64,000 bases of DNA. It comes from Bacteroidaceae bacterium. GTDB lineage: Bacteria; Bacteroidota; Bacteroidia; Bacteroidales; Bacteroidaceae. This document shows positions 18,418 to 26,742 of this stretch, one piece after another. The notes under the pieces were generated by a model that made no database searches, was not told the DNA's origin, and saw only the letters and a program-made list of their open reading frames with translations. The stretch spans positions 1 through 64,000 of the forward strand of contig JAGCNZ010000078.1 of the NCBI GenBank assembly GCA_017645655.1, given 5' to 3'. Every line of letters starts with the position of its first letter. Positions within the stretch are counted from its first letter, which is position 1. Position numbers and translations under genes: made by a program.

Positions 18418-19224
18418 ATGATTTGTCTTAACTGCAAACAGACCTTCGAGGGCGACTATTGCCCGCATTGCGGCCAACAGGCCCAAACCAAACGGCTGCA
18501 CTTTATCGAGATGATAAACAATTTTGTGGGCTCCTTCGTGGGTGGCGACAACAAGTTCCTCTGCACTTGTCGCGACCTCATCCTGCGTCCCGGTCACATG
18601 GTTCGCCAGTATCTGCTGGGCCAACGCATCGGGTACTACAATCCCCTGCAACTGTTCGTCTTTGCCCTCACGGCATATGCCATTCTCTCCTACGTGCTGG
18701 GTGTCAGCAATTCTATCTTCGACGAAATGACCGTCCTCGACTTCGAGACCGAGACCGAACCTTCGAAATACGCGTCGCTGGACTACATTCTACATAATAT
18801 CACGAAGTTGAGTTCCAACAAACTCTACGGTGCTATTGTCCTGGCGCTATTCGCCTCCGTCGCCTACCGGCAAGTATTCCGCAAGTGCAAACTGACGCGT
18901 TGCGACGGACGGCAACTCGCCCTGAATCTCACCGAGCAGTTCTATGCGCAGATGTACCACTCGTGCATCGGCCTGTTCCTCTCCGTCGTGATGCTTCCCC
19001 TCTGCCTCATCCCCGGCCTGGACGACGTGCTGACCATTGTTTATCAGATTATCGATGTGGCCTACATCATAGTCCTCTATCGCCAACTTCTCGGCATCAA
19101 GTGGTGGAAGAGCATCGTTCTGAACCTCATCGGCCTGTTCCTGGCCATGCTCCTCTTCTTAGTTGTCCTGATGCTCATTACCGTTCCAGCTGGCGTCGTA
19201 GAAGGCATCCAGAGCAGAGGCTGA
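18418..19224 (+). CDS. DUF3667 membrane protein with N-terminal zinc ribbon (copy 1)
   Basis: 268 aa. Residues 3-20 form a CLNCKQTF...YCPHCGQQ zinc ribbon. A family-typical segment, RDLILRPGHMVRQYLLGQRIGYYNPLQLFVF, follows at about 57-87. About five membrane helices include one at 85-105 and a pair near the end. The Cys4 ribbon would face the cytoplasm. DUF3667 proteins are common in Bacteroidetes and have no established function. It follows trmO after 15 bp and is probably the end of the glycogen operon. A paralogue about 50 percent identical by eye lies at 19600; array D lies between them. Confidence 0.8.
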   Translation: MICLNCKQTFEGDYCPHCGQQAQTKRLHFIEMINNFVGSFVGGDNKFLCTCRDLILRPGHMVRQYLLGQRIGYYNPLQLFVFALTAYAILSYVLGVSNSIFDEMTVLDFETETEPSKYASLDYILHNITKLSSNKLYGAIVLALFASVAYRQVFRKCKLTRCDGRQLALNLTEQFYAQMYHSCIGLFLSVVMLPLCLIPGLDDVLTIVYQIIDVAYIIVLYRQLLGIKWWKSIVLNLIGLFLAMLLFLVVLMLITVPAGVVEGIQSRG

Positions 19225-19267
19225 GTGTGAACACAGCGCTCCCGGCAAGGGGTGATGCAAAACTATC

Positions 19268-19402
19268 CACGTGATGTCCTAAATTTACCCACGTGATAAA
19301 TTCATTTTACCCACGTGATATTTTAATTATAACACGTGATAATTTGATTTTACCCACGTGATGTTTTCAATCTTCCCGTGGGGAATATGATTTCGTCCCG
19401 TG
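19268..19402 (+). repeat. 22-bp-pitch repeat array D (CACGTG type)
   Basis: CACGTG at 19268, 19290, 19312, 19333 and 19355 (spacings 22, 22, 21, 22), then CCCGTG variants at 19375 and 19397. The linkers are AT-rich (ATAAATTCATTTTACC). The commonest unit here is the exact reverse complement of units in array E. It lies between two DUF3667 paralogues and upstream of the second gene's promoter. The remainder of 19225-19599 shows only that promoter. Confidence 0.93.
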
Positions 19403-19503
19403 AAATGCATGGTGGCGTCGGCACCGGAAAGCCCCCTGATGGGCCGTTTCGCCTCCTTTCCTGCCTCGCATGGGGTGCCAACGCAGGAAATTGCCTGAAT
19501 TAT

Positions 19504-19534
19504 TTTGCCATTTGCTTTCTTCTTCGTAACTTTG
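19504..19534 (+). promoter_or_regulatory. Promoter of the second DUF3667 gene
   Basis: TTTG (19504-19507) and TAACTTTG (19527-19534) with 19-bp spacing, so copy 2 can be expressed independently of copy 1. Confidence 0.7.
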
Positions 19535-19599
19535 TGCCCCGAAAAGATTAAGTACGGCAAATGGGCAGACGCTTTTACCTCCATCGGAGGACGAACACT

Positions 19600-20427
19600 A
19601 TGGAAAAACCTAAAACAAGACAGACGAATCGTTGCCTGAACTGCGGCCATTCGTTCCGGGGCAACTTCTGCCCGAACTGCGGACAGAAGGCTGAAACCAA
19701 GCGTTTGCGCCTGAGCGAGGTGATGATAAACATGATAGGTCCCTTCGTTGGCGGCGACAACAGGTTCATACGCTCCTGCCGCGACCTGATTTTCCGCCCG
19801 GGATACATGACGCGCGACTACGTCCTGGGCAAACGCATCAGGTACTACCATCCCCTGCAGCTGTTCGTCTATCTCCTCTCGGCCTATGCCGTCCTCTCCT
19901 TTCTCTTGGGCATCAGTTCGTCTATCTTCGACGAGATGGCCGTCCTCGATGTGGACCCCGACCAATTGGACTTGGAGTACGCATCCATGGAGCACATCGT
20001 AAAGCTCATGGCCAAGATATCCTCCAACAAACTCTACGGCACTGTGGCGACTGCGCTCTTTGCCGTGCCGAGTTACCGACTGGTCTTCAAAAGGTACAAG
20101 ATAGAGCGTCCAGACGGACAGCACCTTGCCCTGAACGATACCGAACAGTTCTACGCACAAATCTACAACTCGTGCATCTCCCTGTTGTTCTCCACGTTGC
20201 TGCTCCCCATCTGCCTCATAGATGGAGTCGATGACGTGCTGGGCAAGGTCTTCAATGTCGTCACCACAATCTATACCGTTACCCTCTACAAGCAACTCGT
20301 GGGGATTAGTTGGTGGAAGAGCGCCTTGCTGAGCTTCCTCGGCTTCATGCTGGCCTTTATCTTCTTCCTGATTGTCTTGATGATTATCTGCATCATCGCA
20401 GGCTTGATAGACGAGATCAGTGGATGA
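19600..20427 (+). CDS. DUF3667 membrane protein with N-terminal zinc ribbon (copy 2)
   Basis: 275 aa, paralogue of the protein at 18418. Zinc ribbon CLNCGHSFRGNFCPNCGQK, shared core FVGGDNRFIRSCRDLIFRPGYM and YYHPLQLFVYLL, SSNKLYG, and the same helix pattern. I start at the ATG at 19600, matching the N-terminus of copy 1; an in-frame ATG at 19561 would add 13 residues (GRRFYLHRRTNT) and cannot be excluded, since the promoter ends at 19534. The gene is convergent with glnN and the two coding ends overlap by 11 bp. Function unknown; tandem paralogy suggests that the two proteins may pair. Confidence 0.78.
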   Translation: MEKPKTRQTNRCLNCGHSFRGNFCPNCGQKAETKRLRLSEVMINMIGPFVGGDNRFIRSCRDLIFRPGYMTRDYVLGKRIRYYHPLQLFVYLLSAYAVLSFLLGISSSIFDEMAVLDVDPDQLDLEYASMEHIVKLMAKISSNKLYGTVATALFAVPSYRLVFKRYKIERPDGQHLALNDTEQFYAQIYNSCISLLFSTLLLPICLIDGVDDVLGKVFNVVTTIYTVTLYKQLVGISWWKSALLSFLGFMLAFIFFLIVLMIICIIAGLIDEISG

Positions 20428-22636
20428 ACAGCATCTCGCGATACTTTGGCAAGGGCCAGAGCTCGTCGTCCACGATGAGTTCGAGGTGGTCCACATGGTA
20501 GCGTATCTCTTCAATCAGGGGCGCCACGGTGTCGTGGTAAGCAATGGCACGCTCCCTGCCGTCCTTGATGCGGTTGGCCACGCGGCGTGCTTCGATGAGG
20601 CGCTCCACGTTCTCGATGATGAAAGTGTTGTGCTCTCCCATCTGACGTATTAGGCTCAAGTTGGTGCTGTTCAGGCGGTCGGCAGTCTCGGCAGGGAAGA
20701 TCTGCTTCATGCGATGCACGTTGTCGATGAGTTGGGTCTGGTAGCGAGTCGCCACAGGGATGATGTGGTTCATGCAAATATCGCCGAAGATGCGCGCCTC
20801 AATCTGTACCTTCTTGATGTAGGTGTCGAGTTTAATATCGTTGCGCGCTTCGAGTTCGGCCTTGCTCAGCACGTTCATGCGCTGGAACATCTTGACCGTT
20901 TCGGGCTTTAGGTACTGGTCGAGGATAACCGGAGCGCTGGTCTCCACGTCGAGACCACGGCGAGCCGCCTCTTGCTTCCACGCCTCGCTGTATCCGTTGC
21001 CGTCGAAGCGTATGGGTTTGCACGTCTTGATGTCCTCGCGCAGGATGCGCAGGATGGCTTTCGTCGGCTCCAGTCCTTCGGCAATGAGCGCGTCGACACG
21101 CGTCTTGAAGTCCGTCAAAGCCTCAGCCATCGCAGTGTTCAGGACTATCATAGCCGCGGCGCAGTTCTGCTGGCTGCCCACGGCGCGGAACTCGAACCTG
21201 TTGCCCGTGAATGCGAAAGGCGAGGTGCGGTTGCGGTCGGTATTGTCCTGAGTAAGTTCCGGAATCTGCGGTATGTCCAGACTAAGCGTTTGCTTGCTCG
21301 AGATGCTGATGACCTCGTCGTCGGTGCCCCCAGGTTCTCCTTCTCCAGTTCCTTGCCCTTCAAGGTGCTCGAGCAGTTCGCTGATTTCCTTCCCGAGGAA
21401 GCTCGACACGATGGCTGGCGGGGCCTCGGCCGCTCCCAGACGATGCACGTTGGTCGCGCTGATGATGGATGCCTTCAGCAATCCATTGTGACGATAGACC
21501 GCCATCAGCGATTCAACAATGAACGTGACGAAGCGCAGATTGTCGAGCGGCGTCTTGCCAGGGCCGTGCAGCAATATGCCGGTATCGGTCGAGAGACTCC
21601 AGTTGTTGTGCTTGCCACTGCCGTTGATGCCTGCAAACGGCTTTTCATGCAGCAGACAACGGAAGCCGTGTTTGCGAGCGACCTTCTTCATCAGGCTCAT
21701 GATAAGCATGTTGTGGTCCACGGCGAGATTCGTCTCCTCGAAAATCGGAGCGAGCTCAAACTGGTTCGGCGCCACCTCGTTATGGCGTGTCTTGCACGGG
21801 ATGCCAAGTTCCAACGCCTTAATCTCGAGGTCTTTCATAAAGGCGGCAACGCGCATTGGAATGGAGCCGAAGTAATGGTCGTCCATTTGTTGGTTCTTCG
21901 CGCTGTCGTGTCCAAGCAATGTTCGCCCGGTCATCATCAAATCGGGACGTGCTGCGTAGAGTCCCTCGTCAACGAGAAAATACTCCTGCTCCCAGCCAAG
22001 ATTGCTGACGACGCGTTTCACGTCAGGATAGAAATAGCGTGCCACGGCCGTTGCTGCCTTGTCGACAGCCTTGAGCGACTTCTTGAGAGGAGCTTTGTAG
22101 TCAAGGGCTTCGCCCGTATAGGAGATGAAGATGGTGGGAATCATCAGCGTGTCGCCGAAGACAAAGACAGGGCTGGTAGGGTCCCAAGCGCTGTAACCAC
22201 GTGCCTCGAACGTGCTTCGGATGCCTCCCGAGGGGAATGAACTGGCATCGGGCTCCTGCTGTACGAGTTGCTTCCCCGTGAATTCCTCAATCATCCCGCC
22301 TTTGCCGTCGTGCTCCACAAAGCCGTCGTGCTTCTCGGCTGTGCCTTCGGTCAAGGGTTGGAACCAGTGCGTGCAATGCGTTGCGCCAAGTTCCATCGCC
22401 CATTTCTTCATGCCAGCGGCAACGGCGTCGGCTGTCGCCATGTCGAGCGGTGCAGTGCCGTCGATGACGTCGCACATCTTCTTATAAACGTCAGCGGGCA
22501 GATAATGCTGCATCTTCTGACGATTGAAGACGTATTTAGCAAAGAACTCACTGGGACGTTCTTTGCGGTTGGGCACTTCGACGGGCCTTTTCTTGAATGC
22601 CTCGCCTACTATCTGAAACCTAAGTGAACTGGACAT
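20417..22636 (-). CDS. glnN: Glutamine synthetase type III
   Basis: 739 aa, the usual size of GSIII. ATP-dependent condensation of glutamate and ammonia in the cytoplasm, as a large oligomer. GSIII hallmarks: FAKYVFNRQKMQHYLP near the start, HCTHWFQPLTEGTAEKHD, GWEQEYFLVD, KTRHNEVAPNQFELAPIFEE, HEKPFAGINGSGKHNNWSL and GNRFEFRAVGSQQN. It lies 39 bp downstream of the agmatine pathway genes on the same strand, so the ammonia released by agmatine deiminase could be captured by a product of the same transcript. That coupling is inference. Confidence 0.95.
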   Translation of the reverse strand: MSSSLRFQIVGEAFKKRPVEVPNRKERPSEFFAKYVFNRQKMQHYLPADVYKKMCDVIDGTAPLDMATADAVAAGMKKWAMELGATHCTHWFQPLTEGTAEKHDGFVEHDGKGGMIEEFTGKQLVQQEPDASSFPSGGIRSTFEARGYSAWDPTSPVFVFGDTLMIPTIFISYTGEALDYKAPLKKSLKAVDKAATAVARYFYPDVKRVVSNLGWEQEYFLVDEGLYAARPDLMMTGRTLLGHDSAKNQQMDDHYFGSIPMRVAAFMKDLEIKALELGIPCKTRHNEVAPNQFELAPIFEETNLAVDHNMLIMSLMKKVARKHGFRCLLHEKPFAGINGSGKHNNWSLSTDTGILLHGPGKTPLDNLRFVTFIVESLMAVYRHNGLLKASIISATNVHRLGAAEAPPAIVSSFLGKEISELLEHLEGQGTGEGEPGGTDDEVISISSKQTLSLDIPQIPELTQDNTDRNRTSPFAFTGNRFEFRAVGSQQNCAAAMIVLNTAMAEALTDFKTRVDALIAEGLEPTKAILRILREDIKTCKPIRFDGNGYSEAWKQEAARRGLDVETSAPVILDQYLKPETVKMFQRMNVLSKAELEARNDIKLDTYIKKVQIEARIFGDICMNHIIPVATRYQTQLIDNVHRMKQIFPAETADRLNSTNLSLIRQMGEHNTFIIENVERLIEARRVANRIKDGRERAIAYHDTVAPLIEEIRYHVDHLELIVDDELWPLPKYREMLFIH

Positions 22637-22675
22637 GTTTGGATGTATGATGTGTGATGTGAGACGTTGGATGAG

Positions 22676-23566
22676 TTATTTGTCGTCAATGAAGCGACGG
22701 GTTAAGCCTTCGTAGGCATCGATTCTTCTGTCGCGCAGGAAGGGCCACCACTGGCGGACGCTCTCCGTGCGACGCAAGTCGACCTCCACCACGACTGCTT
22801 CTTGCTTGTTGTCGCTGGCCTGATAAAGCAGTTCGCCTTGCTGTCCGGCGATGAAACTGCTTCCCCAGAACCTGATGCCTCCGGTCATACCGCTTGGATC
22901 GGGTTCGAGGCCAACTCGGTTAACAACGACGACAGGTATGCCGTTGGCGATGGCGTGGCTGCGCTGGATGGTCATCCAGGCGTCGCGCTGGCGTTGCTGC
23001 TCCTCTTTCGTGTCGGAACTCTCATAGCCAATAGCTGTTGGGTAGATGAGGAGGTCGGCTCCTTGCAGCGCCATGAGCCGTGCTCCTTCGGGATACCATT
23101 GATCCCAGCATACTTGCACTCCGAGCTTGCCTATGCTTGTCTGTATGGGATGGAAACCGAGGTCGCCAGGCGTAAAGTAGAACTTCTCGTAGTATGCAGG
23201 GTCGTCGGGGATGTGCATCTTGCGGTGCATGCCGGCAATGCTTCCGTCGCTGTCGAAGACGACGGCCGTGTTGTGATAGAGTCCGGGGGCGCGTCGCTCG
23301 AACAGGCTCGTGACGATTACGACCTCGTTCTTCTTGGCAAGTTTGGAATAGAACTCAGTTGCTTCGCCTGGAATGGGCAGGGCAAAGCGGAAGTTAGCCG
23401 TGTCTTCTGTCTGACAGAAATACGGGCTGTCGTGCAATTCTTGCAGGACGATGAGCTTGGCACCTTGGTTGGCAAGCTTTGTGATGTTAGGTGCTATCTT
23501 CTTACGATTCTCGGCGATGATGGCCGTGCAGCGTTGTTGGATGATTCCTATTTTAAGTAGTTTCAT
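22676..23566 (-). CDS. aguB: N-carbamoylputrescine amidase
   Basis: 296 aa nitrilase-superfamily enzyme hydrolysing N-carbamoylputrescine to putrescine, CO2 and ammonia. The catalytic triad is visible: Glu in VLQELHDSPYF, Lys in GMHRKMHIPDD, Cys in VQVCWDQWYPE; KEEQQRQRDAWMTIQRSHA is typical of AguB. The frame stays open far upstream, but that region encodes the AguA protein in another frame. The true start is the ATG at 23566 (MKLLKIGIIQQ), which overlaps the aguA stop by 4 bp (ATGA). Confidence 0.93.
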   Translation of the reverse strand: MKLLKIGIIQQRCTAIIAENRKKIAPNITKLANQGAKLIVLQELHDSPYFCQTEDTANFRFALPIPGEATEFYSKLAKKNEVVIVTSLFERRAPGLYHNTAVVFDSDGSIAGMHRKMHIPDDPAYYEKFYFTPGDLGFHPIQTSIGKLGVQVCWDQWYPEGARLMALQGADLLIYPTAIGYESSDTKEEQQRQRDAWMTIQRSHAIANGIPVVVVNRVGLEPDPSGMTGGIRFWGSSFIAGQQGELLYQASDNKQEAVVVEVDLRRTESVRQWWPFLRDRRIDAYEGLTRRFIDDK

Positions 23567-24603
23567 AGTGTTTCTCTGGGGAACTGCATTGTACAGCAAT
23601 GCAGGCTTCCATGTTGTGTGATGAGTATTTGGCAATCGATGCCGATGATTTCGTGATTTGGGAAAGCTTTGCGAAGTTGTTGCTCTGCTTTGATGTCTGT
23701 GTCGGGATTGCCGTAGGTGGGCATCAGGACGGCTCCATTCGTGATGAGGAAGTTGGCATAAGTGGCAGGCAGACGGGTGCCGTCTTCGTCGTAGGCGGGC
23801 TTCGCCATGGGCAGGGGCACGAGTCGGTAGGGATTGCCCTGTGTCGTGCGGAATTCCTTGAGCTGTGCTTCCATGCGTTGCAGCTCGTCGTAGTGCTCGT
23901 CGTCCCTGTCGAGGCATTGTACGTAGGCAATGGTGTCGTCGGGGCAGAAGCGTGCCAGCGTGTCGATGTGGCTGTCGGTGTCGTCGCCTGCAAGGTAGCC
24001 GTGGTCGAGCCAGAGGATGCGTTCGGCATGAAGGTAGGCGAGGAGACGGTCTTCTATCTGCTCTTGTGTCAAGGGCTGATTGCGGTTCGGTGCGAGGAGG
24101 CATTTGCTTGTCGTCATGATGGTTCCCATGCCGTCGCTTTCGATGCTGCCGCCTTCGAGGACAAAGTCGAGGTGGTCTTCGTACTTTCCTTTCAGTATCT
24201 TATTGTGCGCCATTCTGCGGCAGATGCAGTTGTCGAACTTTGAGGGGAACTTCTCTCCCCAGCCGTTGAACTTGAAGTCGAGCAGTCGGGGGCTGTCGGG
24301 AGCGAGCAGTGTGATGAAACCATGGTCGCGAGCCCAGGTGTCGTTGGATGGTGCTTTGCAGAACGTGATGCGCTTCATGTTCTCGGTAGGCAGGTAGGCG
24401 GCGAGCAGTTCCTGTACCTGCTGTGGCTTCGGCGCTACTATAATTAAATGTACGCGCGCGGAGAGAGCCCTTGCCATTGCCATGTAGCAACGCACCACAT
24501 CCTTCAGGATGGGTCGCCAATCCGTGGAGCTGTGCGGCCAGGTTAACTGCACGGCACCCTGTTCGTGCCATTCTGCTGGCATGTATGTGCTGCTGTTCGA
24601 CAT
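23563..24603 (-). CDS. aguA: Agmatine deiminase
   Basis: 346 aa. Hydrolyses agmatine to N-carbamoylputrescine and ammonia, the first step of this putrescine route. PAEWHEQGAVQLTWPH at the start, SNDTWARDHGF, LEGGSIESDG, LDHGYLAGDDTDSHIDTLARF and the catalytic-cysteine motif GSLHC near the end define the family. First gene of the aguA-aguB-glnN unit, with a TAACTTTG -7 box on the minus strand at 24626-24633. Divergent from the NIF3-family gene. Confidence 0.94.
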   Translation of the reverse strand: MSNSSTYMPAEWHEQGAVQLTWPHSSTDWRPILKDVVRCYMAMARALSARVHLIIVAPKPQQVQELLAAYLPTENMKRITFCKAPSNDTWARDHGFITLLAPDSPRLLDFKFNGWGEKFPSKFDNCICRRMAHNKILKGKYEDHLDFVLEGGSIESDGMGTIMTTSKCLLAPNRNQPLTQEQIEDRLLAYLHAERILWLDHGYLAGDDTDSHIDTLARFCPDDTIAYVQCLDRDDEHYDELQRMEAQLKEFRTTQGNPYRLVPLPMAKPAYDEDGTRLPATYANFLITNGAVLMPTYGNPDTDIKAEQQLRKAFPNHEIIGIDCQILITQHGSLHCCTMQFPRETL

Positions 24604-24625
24604 GAGATGCTGTCCTACGAGATTG

Positions 24626-24633
24626 CAAAGTTA
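24626..24633 (-). promoter_or_regulatory. -7 box of the agmatine/glutamine synthetase unit
   Basis: TAACTTTG on the minus strand, 23 bp upstream of the aguA start. Confidence 0.65.
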
Positions 24634-24662
24634 CGAATAAATTAAGAAATAATGCAAATATA

Positions 24663-24694
24663 TTTGTTTTTTTACGCAGAAAGCTGTATCTTTG
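24663..24694 (+). promoter_or_regulatory. Promoter of the NIF3-family gene
   Basis: TTTG (24663-24666) and TATCTTTG (24687-24694) separated by 20 bp. This places the start at the ATG at 24736, since earlier in-frame codons overlap the promoter. Confidence 0.75.
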
Positions 24695-24735
24695 CAGCGC
24701 AATTCGAAAGAATATGCACTAAAACATACTATCGT

Positions 24736-25551
24736 ATGAGCGTTAGAGTTCAAGACGTCATCTGCGCCCTTGAAGATTTCGCGCCTCTGCCTCTGCAGGA
24801 AAGCTACGATAATGCTGGCTTGCAAGTTGGATTGACAGAGACGGAATTGTCAGGGGTTTTATTGTGCCTTGACGTGACTGAGGCGGTGATTCGCGAGGCG
24901 ATGGAGCTGGGATGCAACATGGTTGTGTCGCATCATCCCTTGATTTTCCATGCTCTCAGGCACGTGACGGATGCCGATGCTGTGCAGCGCTGCGTCCGTT
25001 TGGCCGTGCAGAACGACATTGCCATCTACTCGGCGCATACCAACCTGGATGCGGCTGTGGACGGCGTCAACTACATGATGGCGGAGCGCTTGGGACTGAT
25101 GGATGTGGTGCTTTTGCAGCCCCGTCAGGTTTCGGTCGGCACAGGTTCGGCTTCCCACACGGTCCAGGCCGGTGCGGGTGTGATAGGTTATCTGCCCGAG
25201 GGCGAGGATTCGTTTGCTTTCCTGCAGAGGGTGAAGCAGGCTTTTGGCGTGGAGTGCCTGATGCACAACGAGTTGCTGCCTCGTCCCATTCAGAGCGTCG
25301 CCATTTGCGGTGGGGCAGGGGACTTCCTTCTGGAGGAGGCCCTGAGTGTCGGCGCGGATGCCTTCCTGACGGGAGAGATGCACTATCATCAGTATTTCGG
25401 CCACGACGGGCAGATACAGATTGGCGTGCTCGGGCATTATCAGAGCGAGCAGTACACGATGGACATCTTCAATACGGTGATAGGCGAGAAGTGCCCCAGA
25501 TTGCCGCTCTTCAAGACGACTGTCTGCACGAACCCCATCAAGTATCTCTAA
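24736..25551 (+). CDS. NIF3/YbgI-family dinuclear metal protein
   Basis: 271 aa. Start MSVRVQDVICALEDFAPL. Metal-binding motifs of the NIF3 family are present: SHHPLIFHAL (about 66-75), YSAHTNLD (about 98-105) and GEMHYHQYFGH near residue 220. Members form toroidal hexamers with a di-metal site and have been annotated as GTP cyclohydrolase 1 type 2; the cellular role remains unsettled. It is followed by the zinc-ribbon coiled-coil protein after 112 bp, a pairing frequently seen in Bacteroidetes. Confidence 0.88.
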   Translation: MSVRVQDVICALEDFAPLPLQESYDNAGLQVGLTETELSGVLLCLDVTEAVIREAMELGCNMVVSHHPLIFHALRHVTDADAVQRCVRLAVQNDIAIYSAHTNLDAAVDGVNYMMAERLGLMDVVLLQPRQVSVGTGSASHTVQAGAGVIGYLPEGEDSFAFLQRVKQAFGVECLMHNELLPRPIQSVAICGGAGDFLLEEALSVGADAFLTGEMHYHQYFGHDGQIQIGVLGHYQSEQYTMDIFNTVIGEKCPRLPLFKTTVCTNPIKYL

Positions 25552-25663
25552 GTCCCTCACGGACTCCCCAAAGCAAACTTCTCTGCCAACCTCCCCTAAT
25601 GGGAATGGCTCGAAGAAGGACGTAAATAGACAAATGGTAAATCACTAAATAGTAAATAACATT

Positions 25664-26491
25664 ATGGCAAGAGAAAAAGCTAAGAAAGACCCTGCTGACT
25701 ACAGCGTCGAGGAGAAACTCAAGAACCTTTATGCCTTGCAGAGCATCCTTTCCGAGATTGATGGCATCAAGACGCTTCGCGGAGAGCTCCCTCTCGAGGT
25801 GCAGGACCTGGAGGACGAAATCGAAGGTATGACCACTCGCATCGAGAAGATTACTGGCGACATCGCTGAGCTGAAGAAGGAAATCAGCGAGCGCAACGCT
25901 AAGATTGCCGAGAACAAGACGAACATCGAGCGCTACAACACGCAGATGGACAGCGTGCGCAACAATCGCGAATACGACAGCCTGACGAAGCAAGTGGAGT
26001 ATGCCGACCTGGACAACCAGCTTCACGAGAAGAAGATTCGCGAGGCTAAGGACATCGTCGAGGCTAAGACTGCCGAGATGACGCGTTGCAACCTCGACGT
26101 CAACGACCGCCGCGTGCTCCTCGAGACGAAGAAGGAGGAACTGGAGGAAATCGTGAGCGAGACAAAGGCTGAGGAAGAAAAGCTCCGCGAAAGGGCCAAG
26201 AACCTGGAGCTTACCATCGAGCCCCGTCTCCTGAACGCCTTCAAGCGCATCCGTCGCAACAGCCGCAACGGCCTCGGCATCGTCTCCGTGCAGCGCGACG
26301 CTTGCTGCGGTTGCTTCAACAAGATACCGCCACAGCGACAGCTCGACATCCGCAGCCGAAAGAAGATTATCGTCTGCGAGTACTGCGGCCGCATTATGAT
26401 CGACCGCGAACTGGCCGGACTCCCCTCCGAGGTGCAGGAAGGCGCTAAGAAAGCCACGCGCAAACGTACGACAAAGAAGAAGGAAGACTAA
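25664..26491 (+). CDS. Coiled-coil protein with C4 zinc ribbon (CdsZ/DUF164 type)
   Basis: 275 aa. Residues about 15-185 are a long charged coiled coil (EVQDLEDEIEGMTTRIEKI and similar heptads). A C-terminal C4 zinc ribbon follows: CCGCFNKIPPQ and CEYCGRIM (about 212-248). The tail is Lys/Arg-rich (ATRKRTTKKKED). The fold resembles the chlamydial CdsZ and Helicobacter HP0958 family, which bind RNA or act as chaperone-like scaffolds; no activity is established in Bacteroidetes. Upstream, 25632-25663 is an AAATGGTAAATCACTAAAT-type simple repeat, like those before ffh and folD. Confidence 0.82.
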   Translation: MAREKAKKDPADYSVEEKLKNLYALQSILSEIDGIKTLRGELPLEVQDLEDEIEGMTTRIEKITGDIAELKKEISERNAKIAENKTNIERYNTQMDSVRNNREYDSLTKQVEYADLDNQLHEKKIREAKDIVEAKTAEMTRCNLDVNDRRVLLETKKEELEEIVSETKAEEEKLRERAKNLELTIEPRLLNAFKRIRRNSRNGLGIVSVQRDACCGCFNKIPPQRQLDIRSRKKIIVCEYCGRIMIDRELAGLPSEVQEGAKKATRKRTTKKKED

Positions 26492-26584
26492 ACCCCTCCT
26501 TCCCTTGAAATCAGACAGGGGGTGCCTTTATGAGAATAGAGGCACGCCCGGTCGGCAAATCAGGCGTGGAGTGATTCCAAACGA

Positions 26585-26699
26585 CACGTGGGTAAAATGA
26601 AATTATCACGTGGAATATTTCAAATATCACGTGGGTAAAATGAATTTATCACGTGGGTAAAATGAATTTATCACGTGGGTAAAATACAAGCATCACGTG
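26585..26699 (-). repeat. 22-bp-pitch repeat array E (CACGTG type, reversed)
   Basis: Six perfect CACGTG hexamers at 26585, 26607, 26628, 26650, 26672 and 26694 (spacings 22, 21, 22, 22, 22). The linker on the plus strand is GGTAAAATGAATTTAT, the reverse complement of the array D linker, so the array is inverted relative to D. It lies between the zinc-ribbon gene and the first exopolysaccharide gene. No promoter box is visible in 26492-26742. Confidence 0.95.
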
Positions 26700-26742
26700 C
26701 CGCGTTTGAAAACATAGAGTGTTTAACAGGCAAACTAACTAC

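Noticed and set aside
20972..22240. Plus-strand frame opposite glnN
   Set aside because: The minus strand carries unmistakable glutamine synthetase III motifs throughout; the plus frame has none.
23567..24103. N-terminal extension of the amidase frame
   Set aside because: It overlaps agmatine deiminase coding sequence in another frame and is Arg/Pro-rich; the family start is the ATG at 23566.
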